From positions 1 through 30,875 of the forward strand of contig JAAMXP010000075.1 of NCBI GenBank assembly GCA_019693395.1: a stretch of 30,875 nucleotides of DNA. The letters are read 5' to 3'. The number at the start of each line of letters is the position of its first letter. Position 1 is the stretch's first letter. The position numbers and the translations under genes were made by a program. Under the pieces are notes generated by a model. The model made no database searches. It saw only the letters and a program-made list of their open reading frames with translations, and was not told the origin of the DNA. The DNA is from Ettlia oleoabundans (Eukaryota > Chlorophyta > Chlorophyceae > Chlamydomonadales). Below, in pieces: positions 1 to 8,306 of the stretch.

Positions 1-443
1 GATGACGGGTGGGGTTCTTAGGGAGGGGGTCATGCGCCGTGACAGCGACACAACAATACACAAGCCCCACAGCTGGCATCCCCACAACTCGATGTATCCA
101 GTTGACAGGTGGGTGGGTTGACGGGTGGGGCGTGGGTGGCGCTAAAGAAGGGGGCTGCACCACGCCATGAAGCTAGTCACACGAGGACCTATGTCACATG
201 CGCATCACACCTCGGGCCGGGGCGCGCCGGCCGCCGGGACGAGAACACGAGGGAGGTAAAACATCCGATCAGACAGCCTCGGTCACCGGCAGGCGTCCCA
301 GGTACAGAAATGATGTCCCGACGAGCTGAGATCGAATTCAGATATTTTGAGTAAGGCCAGGGCTTGCGGAATGCCACGCACGGCTGACGGGCCTTATTTC
401 CCGTGCTGTGCAAGAAATGCTGTGTAAATGTCCGGTATGAGAA

Positions 444-1240
444 ATTCCGCGTCACTTTTGGGCACCTGCGAAGAGAAGGGGCGGGGTGTCAGACCCCTCC
501 CCCCTACCTATCCACTTACCCCACCGCCCCACTTCAGCTGCCCTGCCGGGCGGGTCGGGACCCCTCCCCCTTACCCACTACGCCCAACACCCCTCCCTCC
601 CCTACCTTTTCGCAGCAGCGTATGCCACAACCAGTCACTTGAGAGGGAATATGGAGTTAAGAACAAAGAACGGGCTGTGAACAGGCTTTTGGGGCAGCAT
701 CCAGTTGGCGCCACCGAGCTGGGGCCGCCACACTGGCATTCCGACAGGAAAACACATTGAGAAACCCAGAGCAGGCACAGGATTTTGAGCTTGGTAGAAA
801 TGCATTGGAACTGCAGCAAGTTGGTTCACTGGGCCAGCTCCTGTGGCTATAGACTGAGCAGGATCGCTTGGCGGTCCCACCGCTGCCGGCGGCAAGGCTG
901 CCCTGCTGACTTGGCGCGCGTTCCATCACACGGGGCCTGAAGTCACCCATGTTAATTACCCCTTAAGCTCAAATGATAGCCAGTAACGCTTATTGAAGGC
1001 GAAGACGCAATTTCGGCTTTCGCCGACTTGGACCGTGAAGGTACTACCCTAGTAGGGGTAGGGAGGGGTCTGCGACCCCCTACCCCTACCTTCTACTGGC
1101 TTGTGGGGGTAGGGGGTAACGCTGGTTACAGGAGAGGGGGCGTCACGGACCCCTCCCTCCTACCTATATCCCCCCTTACCCCCACCCTCTCTTCGCAGGT
1201 GCCCAGAAGTGACGCGGAACCTTTTGTATGGTGGAATGCA
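444..1240. repeat. Long inverted repeat, possible non-autonomous element
   Basis: The left arm at about 444-482 contains TTCCGCGTCACTTTTGGGCA followed by CCTGCGAAGAGA. The reverse complement of 1199-1240 reads TTCCGCGTCACTTCTGGGCA followed by CCTGCGAAGAGA, so the arms differ at one position over about 32 bases. Both arms then enter GGGG-rich DNA. The 700 bp between them has no recognisable coding content. This is what a MITE or foldback element would look like. I could not define target-site duplications, so exact ends are unknown. Confidence 0.6.
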
Positions 1241-1247
1241 TATTATT

Positions 1248-1281
1248 TGGCCTGACACCTACGTTCGTAGGGCAGGCCAAA
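1248..1281. repeat. Strong imperfect hairpin
   Basis: The outer arms TTGGCCTG and CAGGCCAA are perfectly complementary. Inside them CCTACG and CGTAGG form a second stem with a TT loop, with only ACA and G unpaired between the stems. It lies just outside the right arm of the 444/1240 inverted repeat and could be the terminal fold of the same element. Confidence 0.65.
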
Positions 1282-1540
1282 AAGTTCAGACGGGCTTGCC
1301 TAACATAGGTGGCACCAGATTGTAGTAGCGCTGCCTTGCGGCTGAAAACGCCGCGGTGCCCTAACTTTCACCACTACTGTTTCCTGTGTCCAAGGAAAGA
1401 GGACACTCTGAACTGGTATACCATGGTATGGGGTCGTCCCGTCCGAGATCGCGCGGATGACCTGCCAGGCGGACCTGGATGCCGCCTGCCCACTGGTCGC
1501 ACCAATTCATGAATAGATCTGCCGCTTCAGATGCGAGGCC

Positions 1541-2275
1541 ATGGACAGCAAGAGCGTGCGGCCTCTTATGAGTAATTTGCAGAGGAGAGCGTGCTGCCTT
1601 ACTTACATGCATCCAGCCAGCATAGCAAAACTGTGTAGGCGGCCTCCCAGATCACCACACCTACTCATGCTTCCCTATACCTCCTTGACCCGGCTGCCTG
1701 CCTACCTGCCTGCCCATTGGCTGCAGGAAGATGCGCGATTGGTGGCCAGAAGACGAAGCCTGACAGACGAGCGCTGCATGCGGGTCAGCAGGTGTATCCA
1801 CCGTGCACCCACGTGCCCCCCACACAACAACCACCCGCCCTGTGTTGCTCCCTGGTTGTGTGCTTGCTTGAGCCGCCACCAGCTAGCCAGCAGGCGCTAT
1901 TGCTGTACCTGACTTGACCTGCAAGCCCCCCCACCGCCCTGCTGCAGATGGGAAAGAGCGAGGTGCAGACCATCATTGACGATGGCAACAAGAACACCTG
2001 GCTGGACGTGCCACCCGCCAAGGTGTTGATGTGCACGTGCATCGCGCGCGGCCGCCGCGGCGCTGAGCCCACCACCACGCGGGAGGCCAACCAGATCCTG
2101 GAGGAGATGGCGGCAGACATCCCTGTCACCGACAGCATGCTGGCAAAGCTGGCCACCCACAGCATCAAGGTCGCCAGCCAGCTGGGCAACACCCCGCTGA
2201 AGAAGGTGCTGCTGCGCGGCGCAAGGGCTTCAAGCGGTCCCCTGAGCAGCTGGCTGATGTCATGGCCACTTGAGC
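1541..2275 (+). CDS. 3' part of an unidentified gene, with a frame break
   Basis: I do not recognise the family. Three coding pieces are visible. A piece near 1530-1571 contains MDSKSVRPLM and ends at a GTAATT donor. The piece at 1731-1791 encodes EDARLVARRRSLTDERCMR and ends at GTCAGC. The last piece starts at 1948 after a CTGCTGCAG acceptor with MGKSEVQTIIDDGNK and continues through ILEEMAADIPVTDSMLAKLA. The second and third pieces join in phase 0; the first does not match in phase. Near 2205-2230 the good frame breaks: after LGNTPLKKVLL the frame that still looks coding is one base shifted (KGFKRSPEQLADVMAT, stop near 2273). The break could be a sequencing indel, a missed intron or a pseudogene lesion. 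The 5' end is not found. Confidence 0.4.
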
Positions 2276-2289
2276 TTTTGCAGCAGTAG

Positions 2290-3140
2290 GCACAGCATTG
2301 CTGTCTATGCACAGTTTCTATGCCCAACGTGGCTGCCTCGATGCTGCTGAGCCGTGCCTTACCGCTCTCACGCCACTTGGAACCACTGGAACACCCCCTC
2401 CGGGATGCCAGTGCCCCACGACCTGTGCTCCACACGCTGTACCTCCTGCTGTATATACACAATTTTGTACGCTGTATCTACTGCTGCATATACACAACTT
2501 ACTTCAGCATCTCATGTGCATTTCACACAGTGATTGGTTTGATACACACGTCGGTAAGCAAGACCACTACTGGGTTGACCAGATTGCACCGTACCATTTT
2601 TCACNGGGCTTTCTTTTGCGGCTGGCCGCTCGCTCCGCGGCTCCCCGCGTCCGCCGCCGCCGCCGGGCGACGGAGAGGTTCGCTTTGCGTCGCCTCGCGT
2701 GGGCTGCCGCGGCAGTGGGGCTCCTGCGAGCCGAGGGCCGGCGGATTCTGTTTCGCGTGCTGTGCTGTGGCGCAAAAGTTCCTTTCTTGTTTTCGAACCC
2801 GTCGCTTTCGACTTTTCGTGCTCACCTCGGCGCGCGCGGCGCGTTACGAGGTTGGCAGCTTGGTTCTAGCAGTTGTCAAGTTACTGCTGATATTTTATTT
2901 ACGGGGGGGGGGTCTCCGCGCGTGGTGTGGTGGGACAGGGCTTTTCGTTCCCATAGACGCTCTGGTGCTCCGCGGTCCGGCGCGGCCGCGGGGGCGTAGA
3001 GACGCTGGCTTGCCGTCGCCTCGTGCGCCTTGGAAGGGGCAGCGGGGGCCGTCGCACGGAGCGCGGGCGGATTATTTTCGCGAACACTTACTCAAATTTC
3101 ATTCCAGAACTCTCCTATTCACGCCTGCGCCTGCTGCAGC
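2290..3140. other. Intergenic region with tandem repeat, N base and GC-rich block
   Basis: No gene supported. A motif close to CTGCTGTATATACACAA occurs at about 2446-2462 and again, diverged, at about 2484-2500. An ambiguous base lies at 2605. From there to about 3070 the composition changes sharply: CpG-dense, with CCGCCGCCGCCG and a run of ten G at about 2903. The long plus-strand frames crossing this block contain the N and are probably artefacts of stop-poor, GC-rich DNA. Confidence 0.5.
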
Positions 3141-3141
3141 G

Positions 3142-3871
3142 TTACTCGGCTGCTGTCGATGCTTGATCGCAGCGGCTTACGCCCTTGTGCTGCCTTGCAG
3201 CAATGTAATGAAAAGAGAATAATACGTGCAGCACCCGTTGCATGCCACCGGAAGGTTGGCGGACCTCGCTGTCCAGCACCGGGCCACCTTGGAACTCGTC
3301 GTTTAATACTTTCCACAGATGCTCAAACTCTTCCGGCATTGCACAATGGTAACGGAAAGGAATGTTTTGCAGCGCGGGATAGCGTGCCACGCGTCTCGGC
3401 AACAGGACAGGAAGAGGCATGCACGGATGTCACTATTTTTGCGACTGAGGTAGGTGTATCGTTTGAATACAATTTGGTTCGACGCAGCCGAGACAAGTTG
3501 TACAGAAAGGAAAGGCAAGCGAGCGTTTACTTGAGTGCGGTGATGACGGATTCGTGCTCGGCTCGACTTGGCGAGGGTTTCTGCCGTGTCAATTCACGCT
3601 ATTTCGTGATCGCGCTGCCAACTTGTTGCGCTGGTGTGCTCAGATGTCTGCCAGGATCGTTTCTGTACCAGATTGGGCCGTTCTCGTGGCCATTTGTTGC
3701 GGCTGGTACTCTTGGTGTACCGCCCTGCGGTCCCCCCTGTCTGCTGCCTGCCTGCTGGTGTTGTTGACGGTGCTGGAAGGTGATGTTTGCCTGTAATACA
3801 ACCCGCTCCCATTGGACAGCATCTACACGCAACACAGAAACATGTCCTGCCACCACAGTACACCTATCCAA
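3142..3871 (-). CDS. Possible minus-strand gene fragments, function unknown
   Basis: Weak gene evidence, read right to left. A piece around 3871-3600 encodes a Gln/Gly/Pro-rich stretch ending near NGHENGPIWYRNDPGRHLS. A short piece at about 3588-3541 encodes EHESVITALK and ends at a GTAAAC donor. A longer terminal piece (about 3420-3142) contains FRYHCAMPEEFEHLWKVLND and ends at a TAA stop. The residue composition is protein-like, unlike the opposite strand, but I could not join the pieces in phase and recognise no domain. It may be the 3' end of a regulatory-type protein or a remnant. Confidence 0.3.
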
Positions 3872-4894
3872 CAGGGCAGGGCAGGCCTCCTCGATCGAGC
3901 AACAGCTCGAATTGTGTGGGCGCTGTGCCTATATCTTCTCGGGCAGGAGGTCGGCCTCTACTGGCGTCCTCTTGGCCAGTCCCTCTACAGCGGGACATTG
4001 TCAGGTCGACCCGCCGACGCTGTATCCTATAGTCACAGGTCGGCTTCGAACTCGTGATGGCCAGCATCCTGGCCAGTGTCTTCGAATAGAGCGATTGTGG
4101 TGCGTGCAACCCACCGAGGGTGTGTTTTTGGAGCTAAGGCTTGTAAACGTTAAATACACTCGCACACTCCGTGTATACATCCACGCCTCTTGCAGCACCC
4201 TCCAAGACCTAATAGGCCCCACAAAACGCTCACCCACTCTACTTCATCCAGCGTACTCACGGACCAAGCTGAACGTGCTATCAAGACGCACACGCTCTTG
4301 GACATTTGGTAGGCAGCATGCTGAGCAGCACACTTTGCACCTTGCCAGTTTGCACCAACACTTGTTGCCAACTTGGGTCAGCTTGAAGCACAAGCAGCAA
4401 TAGCCCAGGGCCTCGCTCAGTCCCCTTAGTTTCAACCCACCTTCCTTGCCGTTTGGCCCGCTCTCACAAGCATCCCGCCCTACAGACACCCCCCCCCCCG
4501 TGCCCCGCTCGTTCTTGCTCACTGCTCAATTACGAGACACTCACACAGTACAAACGCTGCGCTGTCTGCCTGAAGACGGGTGCGGCTCGGGGAGCAAGCA
4601 ACATTGACAGCTTTGTGTTTGGAATTGTGACAGCGATGTGCCACTGGGGGCTGGGCGGCAAAAAGAGAGGACGGATGCAGCTCACGCAGTACAAACGCCG
4701 TGCTGTCCGCCGAGGACGGGTGCAGCTCGCGGAGCAAGCACACAGTACAGGGACTGCTGAGCTGGTTGCTGTTATGTGCATCTTTTCACTGATGACATTC
4801 CGTGCTATTCCCGGGCCATCATCCAGCGAGTTTCGCGAAGCTTGAATCCGTTGGTGCCTCGGGTGCGGCACTGGACGCCTGATCAAATCCCACT
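3872..4894. other. Intergenic region upstream of the p23 gene
   Basis: A 207-codon plus-strand frame at 3780-4403 has no recognisable content and I do not call it. The right half holds a diverged direct repeat (4541-4612 and 4682-4745). The p23 promoter should lie in the last few hundred bases; I see no obvious TATA box there. Confidence 0.4.
4541..4745. repeat. Diverged direct repeat of about 65 bp
   Basis: Two copies begin CTCACACAGTACAAACGCTG (4541) and CTCACGCAGTACAAACGCCG (4682). Both continue with GCTGTC, GACGGGTGC and a GGAGCAAGCA tail. They are roughly four-fifths identical and separated by about 75 bp. A fragment of the same motif, GGACGGATGCAGCTCACGCA, leads into the second copy. 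The function is unknown. Confidence 0.7.
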
Positions 4895-6367
4895 ATGTCT
4901 CTTCAACCCACCGTCCTCTGGGCCCAGCGCGCCGACAGAGTGCTGCTCACGATTGATTTGCAGGCGTGTAAGGAACCCCAGATCAGGTAAAGCTAGGCTG
5001 CTGCTGCTGCCACCGCTGTTGATATCCTGTGAGGGTGTGCGTGGGCGCCCATGCTTCCGTTCGCGTGTGTGTGTGGTGTATGTGCGTGTGTGTATGTGTG
5101 TGTGTGTGTGTTTGGTGCATGTGTGTGCACACGCTGCGCGCAGTGGGAAGGCACACTGTAGGTCAAAAATTGTTTCAAGAATTGTGCTGCAGGGTGTGCT
5201 TTCTACAGTTTTGTTTATCAAACTAATGCAACCACTCTTGAAATGAGCTCCTGCAGCATCATTAATGACGAAGCAGCAAAGGCGGGGAAACTGACATTTC
5301 GCGGCCACGCGCACAGTCATGCCACAGGTGGGCAACAGCTGATGCCATTGCGGGCCGTCATGAAGTTGTTGAGTGAACCCAGAGTGTAACCCTAAGGGAG
5401 ATGCGTGCCTTCTGTGTCTACCGGTGTTGCCCCGTAATCACATTGGTGTCAAGCAATGCAGGCCCAGATGAGCATCCATATCAATTAGACCTTGATTTGT
5501 ATGGAGAAATTGACGACAAGGATATCAAGCAGGTATCTTGAGCATCTTCCTGCTTGGTGATGTCTTGATGTCAACCATGATGTTTTGCTTCTGGAACCGG
5601 GTTGTTTACCTCTACAGCATTCATCACTGCAGCATACCACTGAGCGGTTCATCACGCTAGTGATTGCCAAGAAGGTCCCACATGAATACTGGCCGCGGTT
5701 GCTTAAAGCACAGGGCAAGACGGCGCCCAATATCAAGGTATATGCGTCATTGAAACTTTCGGGCGCTGCATTGTTGTTTGCCAGGCTAGAAGCTCAAGTA
5801 AATAGTACTGCCTTGTTTGTGCGTTTTTACCAGTTATGTTTGGACAGCTTGCAGGTGGACTGGGACAAGTGGGTGGATGAAGACGAGGAGGAAGAAGCTG
5901 CTGACAAGTTGGCGGGCTTTGACCTCTCTGCGCTTCAAAATTTCCAAAATTTCGGCGCAGGTGATTTGGTAAAATGGTGACTGCAAGTGACTCCCCTCTC
6001 ACCCCGATCAGCCATCAAGAGAGAACAGGTGCATATAGTGGGGGAGACGTGTTGATACCCCAGGGAACGGCTTTTGATTGTTGCAGGATTGGAGGTTCCC
6101 ACAGCCGGCGGCTCCGAAGCAAGCATGTCGGACGACGAGGGTAAGTTACTGCTCGAGGTCTGCACATGTCAATGCATCCAGCTGCGCTGCCTTTGCTGTT
6201 TTCCTCTGCCAACAGGTTGCAAGCAGTTATGGTCAAGTTCTTTGTGATGTTTGTGCAGAGAATATTGGTGGGAAGGGAGGCCATTCTGATGTTGATCTGC
6301 CTGGTTTGGAGCCAGTGCCGCAGACATGAACATCAAGGAGTTGGAGGAAAACGACGGTAGCCAATAA
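4895..6367 (+). CDS. p23/Sba1-type HSP90 co-chaperone (CS domain), complete
   Basis: p23 binds the closed, ATP-bound HSP90 dimer and slows client release; it acts in the cytosol and nucleus. Seven exons join in phase: 4895-4986, 5257-5327, 5462-5532, 5633-5737, 5855-5960, 6087-6140 and 6324-6367, giving 180 residues, within the usual plant/algal range. The start is the only ATG opening the CS domain (MSLQPTVLWAQRADRVLLTI). Later landmarks are YQLDLDLYGEIDDKDIK, EYWPRLLKAQGK and the signature VDWDKWVDEDEEEE. The acidic tail has FDLSALQNFQNF, SMSDDED and KELEEN, as in plant p23. Exon 4 could begin 15 bases earlier in the same frame. Intron 1 carries a GT microsatellite. A candidate TGTAA poly(A) signal lies at 6679-6683, so the 3' UTR would run across the terminal exons of the convergent minus-strand gene. 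Confidence 0.93.
5062..5130. repeat. GT/TG microsatellite in p23 intron 1
   Basis: An interrupted (GT)n tract with the longest pure stretch at about 5092-5110, flanked by GTGTGTGCACACGC. It lies wholly within intron 1 (4987-5256) of the p23 gene. It is likely length-polymorphic. Confidence 0.9.
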
Positions 6368-6395
6368 CAAGGAAGGTATACTGTCATAGCAGTCA

Positions 6396-7157
6396 TCAAC
6401 GTATGCCTGTTGCTGCCAAAAAGCCCTACAGATACGTCACGCGACACACAGGAGAAGAAAACAAGGGGCACGGCAGGCTGCTTGACTGTCCAGAAACCTG
6501 CCCATTACGGTCTGTGAAGAAGTTTCTTATTCTTGGCTTGTCGTACAGAGCGCGTTCTTCTGGGTAATACCAGTTGCAATCTGCTAGGTATTCAAAAGAA
6601 CTCCAACCGGGGTTATCCAACACAATCTGCTGGAGTCTTTCCCACCTACATATGTCAGTGCTCTACTATCGTTGTTCTGTAATGTTTAATTGTATTGTTT
6701 GTAGCCAGTTGTAGAATATTGGCTTCAGCTAGAGCAATGAAAGCAGTACAAACAACAGGGGGTGAGCGATGCATTGCGATTGCGATGAATCCAATATGTG
6801 AGTAGGGGTGACGATAGTTCACAGTGCTTCACCATGCCTAAGCACGTGAATGGCCTAACCTTGCTGGCTCACATCAATCAGTGCTTGCAGGGCAAGCAAG
6901 CTTGTCGATGCAGGTCGCCCTCCCCAGCTCGGCTTGCTCTGCTACAACTGCGCTGGCTTTTACTGCTGCTCTTAACCCTGCGTGTGCCTTTTGGCCCAAC
7001 TTTGGCAGGGATGTATAACCTACTGGCCGCCTGGTGCTGTCTTTCTTGCGCAGCACAGTGAGGGCCATGCCAGATGTGTGAGATGCATTACTCTCGCGGC
7101 TGATGTGCGTGTGCCACTCTGATGTCGCGCCATATCCACCAACCACAACCGAGGACT
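6396..7157 (-). CDS. 3' half of an unidentified multi-exon gene, convergent with p23
   Basis: Four exons join in phase 0: about 7157-7024, 6941-6873, 6662-6498 and 6425-6396, ending in TGA. Splice sites are GTAGGT, GTGAGC and GTTTCT donors with TAG acceptors. The best segments read VVVGGYGATSEWHTHIS, PASTSLLALQALID, CRWERLQQIVLDNPGWSSF and CNWYYPEERALYDKPRIRNF, ending NGQ then GFLAATGIR. The Trp/Tyr/Arg-rich C-terminus looks like a folded domain, but I cannot name the family. The 5' part is unresolved. A further candidate exon lies at about 7319-7189 (STPRKAVVCGKIIHAANLS), but its phase does not match. Frames still further upstream (to about 8127) look low-complexity. The stop lies 28 bp from the p23 stop. 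Confidence 0.5.
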
Positions 7158-8306
7158 CTAGTTGCATTCAGGATTTGGAAGGGCACACTGCAAATGACAT
7201 TGCAGCTGGCATTGCATTGCCCGATTCAGGGGGCATTCGTGATAAGTTTGCCGCGTGAATAATCTTGCCACAAACAACTGCTTTGCGAGGCGTAGATCTG
7301 ACAACTCTCATAATATGGCCTACCCAGCAGGCTCTACCTGCGCTACAACTCCCCGTCAATCGTTGGCTGATCACAGACAGCTAGCAACTCTTCATGGTTG
7401 GTATAGCGTGGGGGCTGCTCGCTGCTTGGGGGCACTTCCCAGGCAATTTTAGTCTTAATCGCAGCTGCATCTGCTGCAGCACTACCAGGCGCTCCAGCAG
7501 GCGTGCTGGCAGTGCACCAGCTGTGTGCGCAGTAGGGCAGAACAGAGGCAACCTTCAGCACCTTGGCAACCAATGCATCCTGTGTTGGCCAGCTGCAGCT
7601 GTGCGGCCAAACAGGCTGGTGGAGCCGCTCGAAAGCTGCCTCTGACTGGCTGGATATGGTGACAGACTTCCCTAAACCCTTAACGTACACCTTGGACAGC
7701 AATTAGTTGGTGCTGGCCAAACTGATCCTGCCAGCGGCCGGCGCAGGGTTGGCGGCAGAGCAGCAACCGGCACCGGAGCAGGGGCCCCTGGCGCTGATTG
7801 GCAGACAACAGTCAGTGGCAGGAGGGCTCCGGCAACAGGAACAGGGGCAAGCACCCCACTCCAGGAGCCCCGCTTCTGCCAGCGCTCGTGGCCCCAGAGC
7901 CTGGCCAGGGGTGGTTGTAGCGTTTCTTTCCTGGTGTTCCTGGTGTTGATTGAACAACAATGTGCAACACAGAACACATACATACACAGCATTCCTTGCC
8001 GCGGCACTCCTTTCGCCGTTTCACTTGATGCGTACGTAGTGAAGTTTAACTCAGAAACTGGCACAGAACAGAAATGAAGGTCGCAGAATTGAAATCTATA
8101 CAGCAGTACTTCAGTACCGCTGCCCATGCTGCAGAGCGCCCATTGTGGCCACGTCTAGCCCAAGGTGGTCCCTCTCAAGCATAGACTCTCCTATCAGGGC
8201 TGCTCCGCTTTTGGGCGGGGCCTGTTCTCGGGACCTGCGTTGCTCCTCGCTCCTTTGGACTGTTTCTAAACTTTCACGAAAACAACTGGGGTATCATAGA
8301 TGCAGG
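7158..8306. other. Unresolved region: possible 5' half of the minus-strand gene and GT61 promoter
   Basis: Minus-strand frames at 7319-7189, 7702-7343 and 8127-7672 may hold 5' exons of the gene ending at 6396. They are Ala/Pro/Cys-rich and I could not join them in phase. The last few hundred bases should contain a shared or divergent promoter for that gene and the GT61-type gene. No tRNA, terminator or other element was recognised. Confidence 0.3.

Larger units (their letters stand above)
1..1450. other. Repeat-rich region without a supportable gene
   Basis: No open frame here shows recognisable domain content or a consistent series of splice sites. The stretch holds G/C-skewed runs of CCCCTCCC and GGGGTAGG type around 480-600 and 1050-1195, a long inverted repeat (about 444-482 against 1199-1240) and a strong hairpin at 1248-1281. 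These fit a degraded non-autonomous mobile element better than a gene. Short reading frames in the interval look like chance frames in GC-rich DNA. Confidence 0.5.

Noticed and set aside
1785..2462. 225-codon minus-strand frame
   Set aside because: It is antisense to the better supported plus-strand exons (ILEEMAADIPVTDSML) and has Ser/Arg/Gly-rich content typical of a shadow frame.
2320..3222. 300-codon plus-strand frame crossing the N
   Set aside because: It includes an ambiguous codon, spans a composition break and shows low-complexity Ala/Arg content with no domain.
3780..4403. 207-codon plus-strand frame
   Set aside because: No recognisable domain, Ser/Thr/Arg/His-rich, and overlapped by weak minus-strand coding pieces. 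It is probably chance.
7189..7319. SpoVS- or Alba-like domain in the minus-strand frame (STPRKAVVCGKIIHAANLS)
   Set aside because: The resemblance is short and subjective, the second half of the domain is missing, and the exon does not join the downstream exons in phase.
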